Shown one piece after another: positions 21,041 to 28,312 of a stretch of 64,000 nucleotides of DNA. This DNA comes from Granulicella sp. S156 (GTDB lineage: Bacteria; Acidobacteriota; Terriglobia; Terriglobales; Acidobacteriaceae), in the NCBI RefSeq assembly GCF_009766105.1, contig NZ_LMUH01000009.1:25357-89356 (forward strand). Direction: 5' to 3'. The number at the start of each line of letters is the position of its first letter. The stretch's first letter is position 1. The translations under genes were made by a program, and so were the position numbers. The notes under the pieces were generated by a model, which ran no database searches, had not been told where the DNA came from, and saw nothing but the letters and a program-made list of their open reading frames with translations.

Positions 21041-22306
21041 GTGGAAAAGCTACCGATTGAACAAGTGCGAAGTCTGCGGATTCTCGGACGTGCATGGGCA
21101 GCTATTCGGCGTAATGCAAAGAGTTCGAAATCTGAAGAGACACGTGATGCGGTTGCGGCCTTCGAGGCTGACTCGATCGAAAATGTCACTCGAATTCAAC
21201 GCCAATTGCAGGGCGGTTGGTTCAAGTTTGCGCCAGCTACCGGCAAAAGAATCCTAAAGAAGAATAAGAAGGACTTTCGTCCACTAGTTATTGCCCCTCT
21301 GCCATCGAGAATTGTTCAGCGTGCCATCCACGATGTTTTGGTCAGCATGCCTAAACTCCAGATGTACATAAAGACACCCCACAGTTTTGGTGGAATTCAA
21401 AAAGGACAGGAAAAAGACGAGATAACGGCGGTTCCAGCAGCCATTCACAGTGCTCTCGACGCCATCGGAAAGGGCTCGCAATATATTGTCCGTTCTGATA
21501 TTTCTGACTTCTTTACCAAGATTCCCAAATCGACAATCACCTCGATGATCAGCGAAGTTGTGTGCGATGAAGCCTTTATGAAGTTATTTTCAGAGGCCAT
21601 TAAGGTTGAATTGGAGAATATGGCAAGCTTGAAAAAGCATGCCGCTGCCTTTCCTATCGAAGATATTGGTGTAGCGCAGGGGAATTCTCTTTCACCATTG
21701 CTCGGAAACCTGTATCTTTACGATTTCGATAAAAAACTCAATGAATCGACAGATATTCGATGTATTCGCTATATCGATGACTTCATTATCCTGGCTCCGA
21801 ATAAATCGGCAGCGGAGAACCAGTTTCAAAAAGCACTTGCAATTCTCAGGAAGCTCGGCCTCAGCGTTTCGGAAAGCAAGACACAACGCAGTACTGCAAA
21901 GAAAGGGTTCGAATTTCTCGGTATTGAGCTTTGCAATGGATTAATCCGACCAAATAAAGACTCGAGAGATCGGCTAATCAATTCAGTGTCAAGTGTTCTG
22001 ACCGAAAGCCGAATATGGCTTGAGAATTATGCTGCGACTGGTATCTATGATGAAAAATTAGCTTTGTTCAATACCTTCCGCAGAATTAGGGGAATCACGC
22101 AAGGTTGGGGAAAACATTACTGGTTCTGTAACGATCGTAACTGCTTTGCCGTGCTTGATAAGCAAATATCGAGACTTATAAGGAGCTACCTCGCCTCCTA
22201 TTCCGAAGCACGCAGAAAAGGTGGGGATTCAATCGGCTGGGATCTCATTGGAATTGGATCGCTCAGTCGTAGTGACAGCACACGTTATTTCGTTTGGCCC
22301 ACGTGA
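21041..22306 (+). CDS. Free-standing group II intron-like reverse transcriptase (YIDD)
   Basis: 421 residues with GTG start directly after an in-frame stop, and no clear ribosome site. RT blocks in order: RPLVIAPLPSRIVQRAIHD, the catalytic D153 in RSDISDFF, GVAQGNSLSPLLGNLYL (211 on), Y244-I-D-D247, and GFEFLGIEL. The C-terminus RIRGITQGWGKHYWF (from residue 348) with VLDKQISRLI resembles the group II maturase thumb/X region. No HNH endonuclease domain follows, and no intron domain V was seen. The retron VTG motif is absent. Known relatives with YIDD include G2L4 enzymes, which act in break repair; this assignment is inference. G+C is low (20 of 60 bases at 21721-21780), unlike asnS, so transfer is likely. 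Confidence 0.88.
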   Translation: MEKLPIEQVRSLRILGRAWAAIRRNAKSSKSEETRDAVAAFEADSIENVTRIQRQLQGGWFKFAPATGKRILKKNKKDFRPLVIAPLPSRIVQRAIHDVLVSMPKLQMYIKTPHSFGGIQKGQEKDEITAVPAAIHSALDAIGKGSQYIVRSDISDFFTKIPKSTITSMISEVVCDEAFMKLFSEAIKVELENMASLKKHAAAFPIEDIGVAQGNSLSPLLGNLYLYDFDKKLNESTDIRCIRYIDDFIILAPNKSAAENQFQKALAILRKLGLSVSESKTQRSTAKKGFEFLGIELCNGLIRPNKDSRDRLINSVSSVLTESRIWLENYAATGIYDEKLALFNTFRRIRGITQGWGKHYWFCNDRNCFAVLDKQISRLIRSYLASYSEARRKGGDSIGWDLIGIGSLSRSDSTRYFVWPT

Positions 22307-22363
22307 TGCACTCATGTGTCGAATTCATTCTTTGATGATGAATGAGATTCCGCATTCTTAATG

Positions 22364-22434
22364 CCGGGTGCCCTATCTTCGGCGCGGCCCCATCGTGCCT
22401 AAGGTGGGCATCGGGCGAAGCCCAACCGCTCTTG
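22364..22434. repeat. Intergenic repeat, family C copy 2
   Basis: Same orientation and length as 19339-19409: CCGGGTGCCCTATCTTCG, CTAAGGTGGGCATCGGGCGA and CCGCTCTTG. The hairpin arms GGGC-GAA-GCCC replace GGAC-GAA-GTCC of copy 1. It lies right after the RT gene, so the two copies bracket asnS plus RT. Confidence 0.8.
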
Positions 22435-22501
22435 TTGGATGTTATAGAAACCGCTAGTGTTCATACACCAAAATACGTCAGCCCTACACATTGGAGCCTT
22501 T

Positions 22502-22705
22502 GTGCGAACGAGCATTGAAATCGACGACCAACTGATGACCGAGGCCTTGCGTTTGAGCGGTGAATCCACCAAACGTGCCGTCGTCGAAGTAGCTTTACGT
22601 CTGCTTATACAGACGAAAGCCCAAACGGGCATCCGCAAGCTTCATGGCAAGATCCAGTGGGAAGGTGATCTTACCGAACTGCGCCGGAGCCGAGTGCGGA
22701 ACTAA
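22502..22705 (+). CDS. vapB: VapB-type antitoxin, orphan
   Basis: 67 residues starting at GTG, with GGAG a few bases before it. The sequence RTSIEIDDQLMTEALRLSG followed by KRAVVEVALRLLI is a ribbon-helix-helix of the VapB family (DUF2191 type), with the usual basic tail ELRRSRVRN. VapB normally binds and neutralises the PIN-domain RNase VapC encoded directly downstream. Here the overlapping downstream frame stops after 17 codons, so no intact toxin is present. The frame opens further upstream at 22457, but that start lacks support. Confidence 0.8.
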   Translation: MRTSIEIDDQLMTEALRLSGESTKRAVVEVALRLLIQTKAQTGIRKLHGKIQWEGDLTELRRSRVRN

Positions 22706-22755
22706 TGATGGCCATCGTTGACACAACCATCTGCAATGATTGCATGCACCCGTAA
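22705..22755 (+). pseudogene. vapC remnant (N-terminal stub)
   Basis: The ATG overlaps the vapB stop (TAATG), the standard vapBC coupling. The 16 residues MMAIVDTTICNDCMHP match the first strand of PIN-domain toxins (consensus like MxxVDTxxW), including the first catalytic Asp, then end at TAA. Nothing resembling the rest of a PIN domain follows before the next gene. The toxin is therefore truncated and inactive. Confidence 0.65.
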
Positions 22756-22775
22756 CGTGAGACAGCGCCCGGTTA

Positions 22776-22946
22776 CTACCGCAGCACCCTCGTCATAAGC
22801 AAAGCAAACAGCGCCGCCACACCCACCACCGTCCCAATCAACCCGGTCGCGATGAAGATCGCTGCGCCGCGTTTCTTCTCGGGAGTGGGTGGGGTGATGC
22901 CTACCGTCATGATGAAGCCATCGACTACGCCCTGGATGATGCCCAT
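22776..22946 (-). CDS. Small membrane protein, 56 residues
   Basis: A short frame from ATG at 22946 to TAG at 22776, with ribosome site GAGAAGAGG nine bases before the start. It begins MGIIQGVVDGFIMTVG, continues with a charged PPTPEKKRG turn, then one long hydrophobic helix (AAIFIATGLIGTVVG and VAALFALLM) and ends MTRVLR, a positive-inside tail. It is predicted to be a single-pass inner-membrane protein. No family was recognised. It is divergent from the AraC gene, whose start is 110 bases away. Confidence 0.65.
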   Translation of the reverse strand: MGIIQGVVDGFIMTVGITPPTPEKKRGAAIFIATGLIGTVVGVAALFALLMTRVLR

Positions 22947-23056
22947 CTTCGTATACCTCTTCTCAAGAGATAACGGATAGCCCCATCGAGCACCTCGCAG
23001 ATCTTGCTGCGGCTTGACGATTCTTGCGGGAACTATGATGGAACAGGAGGTCGCGG

Positions 23057-23989
23057 ATGCATCGGCCCGGCGAAGGCAACACGACGCAGCGAGACGAAAG
23101 CACGCCGTCGAAGCGCGTCTCTGTGTTGGTAGGAACGCGGTCTGTGCCGCTGCTTCCTGGCCGTCCGCTTACCGATAGCTCGCGCTCGCCCTGGTCCGGC
23201 CTGGTGATGGAGAAACATCGCCTCGGCGCCGTCGAGATCCCTGTGCACGAACACGATACCTTCTGCCTGCACCTGCAGACCAGCGGACCGGTAGAGATGG
23301 ACTGGAACTCGTCCGGCCGCAGTGGCCGTATACGGTCGGGCGTCGGCAACCTCATCTTTCTCACACCCGGAACGCGCGACAGCCTGCTTTGGCATGGTCC
23401 CTCACAGCGTATCGTCACGTCCCTCCAGCCGTCGCTATTGCGCCAGGCCGCAGAGCAGATGGAGCTCAAGGGTCTGTGCGACTTCGAAAACCAATGGTCG
23501 TTTCAGGATGAGCAGCTTCAACTCTTGCTGACGGAGATGGACCGCGAGATGGCTGCAGGCTGGCCCATGGGCTCTCTCTACGGCGACCTGTTGGGAATGT
23601 CCCTGTCGATCGCGCTCATCCGCAAGTACGGGCACATCTCCGCACCGCTGGTTCCGCTCAAGGGTGGCCTCTCCCAGCCACGTCTCAAGCAGGTGTTCGC
23701 ATACATCGAAGAGCATCTTGATGGTGAGCTTCGCCTGCAGGAGTTGGCGGACCTGGCAGGGCTGAGCCCGTTCCACTTCGCGCGATCCTTCCGGCAAAGT
23801 GTGGGCGCGACACCGCATCAGTACATCCTGCAAAAAAGAGTGCAGCGCGCCAAGGAACTTCTACTGCGGCCTGAGTGGAGCATCGAACAGGTCGCCTCCG
23901 CTACAGGCTTCGCAGGCGCCAGCCAGTTCTCGAGGGTCTTCCGGCAAAGCGCAGGCGCTACGCCGACGGAGTGGCGGCGAAATGTTTGA
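23057..23989 (+). CDS. AraC-family transcriptional regulator
   Basis: 310 residues. An N-terminal cupin-like sensing domain (PVHEHDTFCLHLQTSG) is followed by the C-terminal double helix-turn-helix: LQELADLAGLSPFHFARSF and IEQVASATGFAGASQFSRVF, ending RQSAGATPTEWRR. A strong ribosome site AGGAGG lies before the ATG. The divergent 56-residue membrane protein is a possible target. No operator was identified. Confidence 0.9.
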   Translation: MHRPGEGNTTQRDESTPSKRVSVLVGTRSVPLLPGRPLTDSSRSPWSGLVMEKHRLGAVEIPVHEHDTFCLHLQTSGPVEMDWNSSGRSGRIRSGVGNLIFLTPGTRDSLLWHGPSQRIVTSLQPSLLRQAAEQMELKGLCDFENQWSFQDEQLQLLLTEMDREMAAGWPMGSLYGDLLGMSLSIALIRKYGHISAPLVPLKGGLSQPRLKQVFAYIEEHLDGELRLQELADLAGLSPFHFARSFRQSVGATPHQYILQKRVQRAKELLLRPEWSIEQVASATGFAGASQFSRVFRQSAGATPTEWRRNV

Positions 23990-24029
23990 GCGCTACCTAT
24001 AAATTTGTCATCTCGTCTCACCCCAGATT

Positions 24030-24232
24030 TGTCATCTCGACCGAAGGCGGCGTTCTTTGCCGCCGCGGTGGAGAGACCTGCAGGTTGCAGATCGCGATGC
24101 AAATGTTTGTGGCGCGCTTTGCGTCAAGACCTGCAGCTTGCTCGTACGGGCACCTATCGCCTGCGCAAACAAACCTGCAGGTCTCTCCACTTCGCATGAC
24201 GATAAAACCATCATGCTCCGGTCGAGATGACA
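24030..24232. repeat. Nested inverted-repeat element (MITE-like), family D copy 1
   Basis: Two nested perfect inverted repeats: 13 bases TGTCATCTCGACC at 24030-24042 against 24220-24232, and 18 bases TGGAGAGACCTGCAGGTT at 24069-24086 against 24172-24189. The centre has no gene. A relative with the same start and AGAGACCTACAG lies at 58442. It fits a mobile miniature element or long hairpin at the 3' end of the araC gene. No transposase of this type is in the window. Confidence 0.75.
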
Positions 24233-24279
24233 GATTTCGGGATAGGTCGGGACAACAAGGCAATGCGTGGTACAAAAAA

Positions 24280-24771
24280 CTACGGCATCACCGCCGCACG
24301 CTGCGAAAGCAGATAGCTCTCGCGATCATTCGGCGTAACGCCCGCCTCCTGATCCACCTGCTTCAACGGCGAGCCTTCATACCGCTGATAGGTGTAGTGC
24401 TTATCCGCCGCAATCGTGACGTACTCCACGGACTTCGCTGCCGCCGGTATATTCCCCCCGAACCAACGCGGATCTTCCTTCTGGGTCCACGTCACAACCG
24501 ACAACGCCGAGCCCGCGGGATAACCCACCTGCGCACCTGTCCGCGCATACTGCACAGCAACGTCGTTGCCATAGAGCGTGGACATCGTTCCGGCGTTCTT
24601 GTCGATCCACGAAGTAATCACGCGGCCCTGTATCGGGTTCGCGGGCAACGCCCCGTTAAGCATCGCGCCGGTATTGAGCGTGGTCACAACACGCGGATTG
24701 GTCTTGGCGCAGCCCAGCACGCTGCATAGGAACACCATACCCGGAGCCAGCAGCTTCATTCGTACTCTCAC
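24280..24771 (-). CDS. P460-like lipoprotein without heme motif
   Basis: 163 residues. The GTG start overlaps the TGA of the upstream cytochrome gene (GTGA), with GGAGG six bases before it, showing translational coupling. A lipobox ends at C21 (CSVLGC), so it is probably anchored in a membrane. The body (YGNDVAVQYAR and YPAGSALSVVTWTQKED) aligns by eye with the P460 domain of its neighbour (LGNDVAVKAIA and WPDGTAFAKVAWAQQ), but no CxxCH is present, so it may not bind heme covalently. It may partner the upstream protein. Confidence 0.7.
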   Translation of the reverse strand: MRVRMKLLAPGMVFLCSVLGCAKTNPRVVTTLNTGAMLNGALPANPIQGRVITSWIDKNAGTMSTLYGNDVAVQYARTGAQVGYPAGSALSVVTWTQKEDPRWFGGNIPAAAKSVEYVTIAADKHYTYQRYEGSPLKQVDQEAGVTPNDRESYLLSQRAAVMP

Positions 24772-25721
24772 TGTTGACCTCCAAGCGGCATGGTGTAGAC
24801 ATAGTCGTTCTGGCGCACAGGCTCGTGACAGCCGACGCACTCTTTGCTGAAGTCCGCGTCTTTGCCGTAGGGCTTCAGGTCCGTGCCTCGCCACCGTGCC
24901 CAGCCCCAGCCCTTGGTCGACGCATACTTCTTGCTGTCGCGAATCATGAACTCAACCTGGATAAACGCGCCCGTCTGAGAGACACCCTTTCCATCCGGTT
25001 GCTGAGCCCATGCGACCTTGGCGAAGGCTGTGCCATCCGGCCACGGGTTGATGTGGTTCTCGGCGATGGCCTTTACCGCAACGTCATTGCCCAGGATCTC
25101 GCGCATCGTGTGGTTGTCGTAGCGGTCGGTGGAGCTGATGGTCTTCCAGTTCTTATAGTCGGGCAGGAACTCGATGCCGTTCGGAGAGGCCTTCACGGTC
25201 AGCGTCTGGTTGCTGGCCGCGATCCAGCCTTTATATTGCGCATCGGCAGCGCTGGTATCAGCTGCTGCGGCTGCCCCGGCGGGTGCAGGCGGATTCAGAT
25301 AGTCGCGCAGCACCTTCAGGTTCTCCGCCGAAACCGCAGCGCCGGGATGCACCCGCAGATACGACGGCAGCGGCATCGCCCCAAGTTGAATCATGTTGAC
25401 CGCCTCATACAGCGCGGCCTTCTGTTGCGGGGCGGGCAGTTTGCCAATCTCAGAGAAGTTGAGATGCGCCCGTGCTTCCTTCACATCCTTCGTCACGATC
25501 CAGTAGGCAGGCACAACCTGGTCGAACCACGGCAGCTTCGTCTCATTGGAGTGGCAGCTATAGCAGGATTGCCGCAGCACCGCCCGCACCTCAGGAGGAG
25601 CTTGCAGTTCCGCCGTGACCGGGGGATTGGTCAGCGTGGGACGAATCAATTGAAGGCCAAGGAAGACCAGACCTGCAAGCACCGCGATCCAGAGAACCCG
25701 AGCGCCATACGCCGATGCCAT
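24768..25721 (-). CDS. Heme-binding domain plus cytochrome P460 protein
   Basis: 317 residues. An N-terminal membrane anchor (about 7-27) precedes a haem-bd domain with CYSCHSNETKLPWF near residue 52. A C-terminal cytochrome P460 domain has ILGNDVAVKAIAENHINPWP and a final heme motif CVGCHEPV near 295. Both CxxCH motifs should carry c-type heme in the periplasm. P460 enzymes in other bacteria act on hydroxylamine or nitric oxide, but the role here is not known. Translationally coupled to the downstream lipoprotein. Confidence 0.82.
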   Translation of the reverse strand: MASAYGARVLWIAVLAGLVFLGLQLIRPTLTNPPVTAELQAPPEVRAVLRQSCYSCHSNETKLPWFDQVVPAYWIVTKDVKEARAHLNFSEIGKLPAPQQKAALYEAVNMIQLGAMPLPSYLRVHPGAAVSAENLKVLRDYLNPPAPAGAAAAADTSAADAQYKGWIAASNQTLTVKASPNGIEFLPDYKNWKTISSTDRYDNHTMREILGNDVAVKAIAENHINPWPDGTAFAKVAWAQQPDGKGVSQTGAFIQVEFMIRDSKKYASTKGWGWARWRGTDLKPYGKDADFSKECVGCHEPVRQNDYVYTMPLGGQQ

Positions 25722-25797
25722 GCAGCACCTCTTCTGTAACGAATTACCCGAGTCAGAATAGACGGTCGAGTCGCAGGAATAAGATGCTTGGCTGCTG

Positions 25798-26409
25798 TTA
25801 CTTCTCGCTGCTCGGCGGCACGAGCCCCTTCAGGCGCATATACAGTGCAAGCGTCGCATACTGTTCGTTGTCGTGCGATACATTGCCCCAAAGAGCCCCG
25901 ATGCGCGAACGGGTTGCCTTGCCCAGGGTGAACATCTCGGTCAGATTCGTATCGGTCGCGGTCGCATACGCCTTGTCGCACTCCGTAAACGACGCCTTCA
26001 GGGCTTCCACAATCGCTACTTTGTCGGCGGTCTCCGCTGGAACCTTGAACAGGTCGGCAGGGTCTTTGTGGTTCACGGAGCCGCAGATGCGCAACTGCAC
26101 CTCGCTGACGTGATTCACCACGCGCGCAAAGGTGCGGATGTCAGGCTCGGGCTTATAGGTATAGGCATCGTCCGGCATCTCTGTTGCCGCCTTCAGGATG
26201 TTCGCCTTCACCCCAGCGTAACCACGCTGTACCTCGGCTGCGGGGCCTGTTGGGACCGGTGCCTGGCTGGCAGCCTGATTGCCGGCTTGGTTGTTCGTTA
26301 CAGGAGCCGTCGGAGGCGTACCCGCATGGGCCTGCGCCATCGCCGTTCCTGTTGTCATCAACCCAGCCGCCAAAGCCACCGCACAGATCACCTGCATACG
26401 CTGCATCAT
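25798..26409 (-). CDS. Secreted DinB-family protein
   Basis: About 203 residues with a Sec signal (MQVICAVALAAGLMTTGTAM). The rest fits the DinB four-helix metal-binding fold: YGAVKANILKAATEMPDDAY in near form at the first helix, FARVVNHVSEVQLRICG with the first histidine, and a late GNVSHDNEQYATLALYMRL with the second. The ATG at 26409 follows GAGGTGAGG; an in-frame GTG at 26415 is the alternative. The family includes thiol transferases, but most members are unassigned. Same strand as the two P460-type genes. Confidence 0.78.
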   Translation of the reverse strand: MMQRMQVICAVALAAGLMTTGTAMAQAHAGTPPTAPVTNNQAGNQAASQAPVPTGPAAEVQRGYAGVKANILKAATEMPDDAYTYKPEPDIRTFARVVNHVSEVQLRICGSVNHKDPADLFKVPAETADKVAIVEALKASFTECDKAYATATDTNLTEMFTLGKATRSRIGALWGNVSHDNEQYATLALYMRLKGLVPPSSEK

Positions 26410-26544
26410 CCTCACCTCGGAACAAGCCTACCTGTGCTTGGCTTTCCTCACAAGATGACAATAGAACAAACCGGAGCTTCCATTGTCACGAGAATGTCAT
26501 TGCGAATAGAAAGGCAGGTGAGAAAAGCGCTGTGCGCCCCGATA

Positions 26545-27615
26545 TTACACCGCTGATTCAGAAAGCTGAAGACTTTTACTGCCCCCAGACCACTGATTTA
26601 CCAGCGGCTTCACCTGTGTCCCGAGCAGCTCGAGCGCGTGCAGCATCTTCGCATGAGGCAGCGGGCCGCCACTCAACATCAACGTAATGCGCGAGACACC
26701 ACCCAGCACGTCGCTCACGTAGCGCATCTTCTTCGCCACCGTCTCCGGATCGCCGATAAAGTACGCTCCCTGTTCGCTGCGCTGTGCATCGTAGGCCGCT
26801 CGTGTCGTAGGAGGCCAGCCACGCTCGCGCCCGATCCGGGTGAACGCCATTGAGAGATACGGCCACAAGTCGTCCGCCGCGCCTTCGGTCGTGTCGGCCA
26901 CAAACCCAATCCCGTGAACGGCAACATCCAGCTTCTCCGGAGCATGTCCGGCCCGCAGTCCCGCCTGGCGATACAGGTCGATCATCGGCCGAAACCGGTG
27001 CGGCTCACCACCGATGATCGCCACCGTCAGCGGCAAGCCCAGCACTCCCGCGCGTACAAACGATGCAGGTGTTCCACCCACGCCGAGCCGTATCGGCAGC
27101 ACATCCTGCGCAGGCCGGGGCCATACCCCCTGTCCCGTCAGCGCTGCCCGATGCTTGCCCTTCCACTGCACGTGTGTCTCGTCGCGCAGCTTCAGTAGCA
27201 GATCGAGCTTCTCGGAGAACAACTCGTCATAGTGCTTCAGGTCATACCCAAACAGCGGGTAGGACTCAATAAACGAGCCTCGCCCCACCACCATCTCTGC
27301 ACGTCCCCGCGAGATGAGGTCCAGCGTGGCGAAGTCCTGAAAGACACGCACCGGATCGTCAGAACTGAGCACCGTTACCGCGCTGGTCAGGCGGATATTC
27401 TTCGTCCGTGCTGCCGCAGCAGCCAGCAGGACTGCCGGCGCAGAGGCAATGTACTCCTCGCGATGGTGCTCGCCGATGCCATAAACATCCAGGCCGACAC
27501 GGTCAGCCAATTCGATCTCTTCCAGCAGCTCGGCAACGCGCTGCACCGCAAGTTCACCCGCCGGTTGCGCCGTGCCGGTAACCGTCTCTACAAAACTATC
27601 GATCCCGATCTGCAT
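26545..27615 (-). CDS. LLM-class flavin-dependent oxidoreductase
   Basis: 356 residues of the bacterial luciferase-like monooxygenase superfamily. It shows MQIGIDSFVETV at the start, AVTVLSSDDPVRVFQDFATLD, and GRAEMVVGRGSF, all typical of the F420/FMN barrel. The ATG at 27615 follows AGAGGAAAT; an upstream in-frame start at 27663 would run through the palindromic control region and was rejected. Divergent from a MarR gene with two palindromes between them, so MarR probably controls it. The substrate is unknown. Confidence 0.87.
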   Translation of the reverse strand: MQIGIDSFVETVTGTAQPAGELAVQRVAELLEEIELADRVGLDVYGIGEHHREEYIASAPAVLLAAAAARTKNIRLTSAVTVLSSDDPVRVFQDFATLDLISRGRAEMVVGRGSFIESYPLFGYDLKHYDELFSEKLDLLLKLRDETHVQWKGKHRAALTGQGVWPRPAQDVLPIRLGVGGTPASFVRAGVLGLPLTVAIIGGEPHRFRPMIDLYRQAGLRAGHAPEKLDVAVHGIGFVADTTEGAADDLWPYLSMAFTRIGRERGWPPTTRAAYDAQRSEQGAYFIGDPETVAKKMRYVSDVLGGVSRITLMLSGGPLPHAKMLHALELLGTQVKPLVNQWSGGSKSLQLSESAV

Positions 27616-27628
27616 ATTTCCTCTTTTC

Positions 27629-27645
27629 GGCCAATTATTTTGGCC
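27629..27645. promoter_or_regulatory. Perfect palindrome upstream of the LLM gene
   Basis: GGCCAA-TTATT-TTGGCC, 6-base arms with a 5-base spacer, 14 bases upstream of the LLM start codon. Position and symmetry suggest a regulator site in the LLM-marR divergent region. Confidence 0.5.
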
Positions 27646-27655
27646 TATTCTCATC

Positions 27656-27676
27656 GATATCAATTATATTGATGTC
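27656..27676. promoter_or_regulatory. Candidate MarR operator
   Basis: A 21-base near-perfect palindrome with core ATCAAT-TAT-ATTGAT; 8 of 9 outer pairs match. Size and A+T content fit a MarR-family operator. It ends 8 bases before the preferred marR start, so MarR would block its own gene and the divergent LLM gene. Confidence 0.6.
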
Positions 27677-27683
27677 AATAGGT

Positions 27684-28166
27684 ATGAAAACGATGCAAAA
27701 GGCGAATAAGACGGACAAGAGGGCTGACGGGGTGCAACTGTGGCTTGTCCTTATGAAAGCCTTCCACTCCATCTCTGCCTATGCGATGCACACGCTGCGC
27801 GACAGCGGTCTTAGCGACTCGGACTTTCGGGTGCTGGAGGCCCTGCTGCACAAAGGGCCGCTGCCGGTAAACGTCCTGGGACCCAAGGTGTTTCTCACGC
27901 CAGGGTCTATCAGCGTCGCGGTCGACCGGCTGCATGGCCGGGGGTTAGTAACAAGGGTCGAAAGCGAAGCCGATCGCAGGGTGCGCATCGTCGATCTAAC
28001 ACTCAAAGGCCGCGGCCTGATCGAGCAGGTCTTCGCAGCCCACGCCAGGGAGATCGACTCCCTGACGCAGGTGCTGGACCCAGAAGAGCGCAAAAAGGTG
28101 ACCAAAGCGCTCAAGAAGCTGGGCAAACACGCAGCGGAACGCCTGCAGTCACCCCAAAAGCTTTGA
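27684..28166 (+). CDS. MarR-family transcriptional regulator
   Basis: 160 residues. The winged helix is clear: SDFRVLEALLHKGPLPVNVL, then LTPGSISVAVDRLHGRGLV and a wing with ESEADRRVRIVDLT, typical of MarR repressors answering small phenolic or oxidant ligands. ATG 27684 is chosen because earlier in-frame starts lie inside the palindrome. Its stop codon lies in the left arm of a family A repeat. Confidence 0.9.
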   Translation: MKTMQKANKTDKRADGVQLWLVLMKAFHSISAYAMHTLRDSGLSDSDFRVLEALLHKGPLPVNVLGPKVFLTPGSISVAVDRLHGRGLVTRVESEADRRVRIVDLTLKGRGLIEQVFAAHAREIDSLTQVLDPEERKKVTKALKKLGKHAAERLQSPQKL

Positions 28167-28260
28167 CGCAGAGTACGCAAAGGAAAAGCGCCAAGCCTCG
28201 CCACGACTGCCGTGGCGTCCTTTGCGTTCTTCCTCTGCGCCCTCTGCGTCAAGGCTTTTT
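28157..28260. repeat. Intergenic dyad repeat, family A copy 2
   Basis: About 104 bases. Outer arms AAAAGCTTTGACGCAGAG and CTCTGCGTCAAGGCTTTT pair at 17 of 18 positions. Inner GCAAAGGA pairs with TCCTTTGC. It provides the marR stop codon and could end transcription before ychF. Confidence 0.85.
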
Positions 28261-28312
28261 GCCTCTTTCTGCCCCGTGCATGTTCCAATAGAAGAGAAGG
28301 AACCTGAATAGA

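Noticed and set aside
20864..22306. Calling the RT locus a retron
   Set aside because: The leader layout is suggestive, but the RT lacks the retron VTG motif and has a maturase-like thumb; kept as an RT with candidate RNA only.
21041..22306. Diversity-generating retroelement
   Set aside because: No pair of template and variable repeats with adenine-specific differences was seen nearby, and no Avd-type accessory gene is present.
20864..22361. Calling the RT locus a complete group II intron
   Set aside because: Only about 180 bases precede the RT and no domain V-like hairpin was seen in the short region after it; no endonuclease domain.
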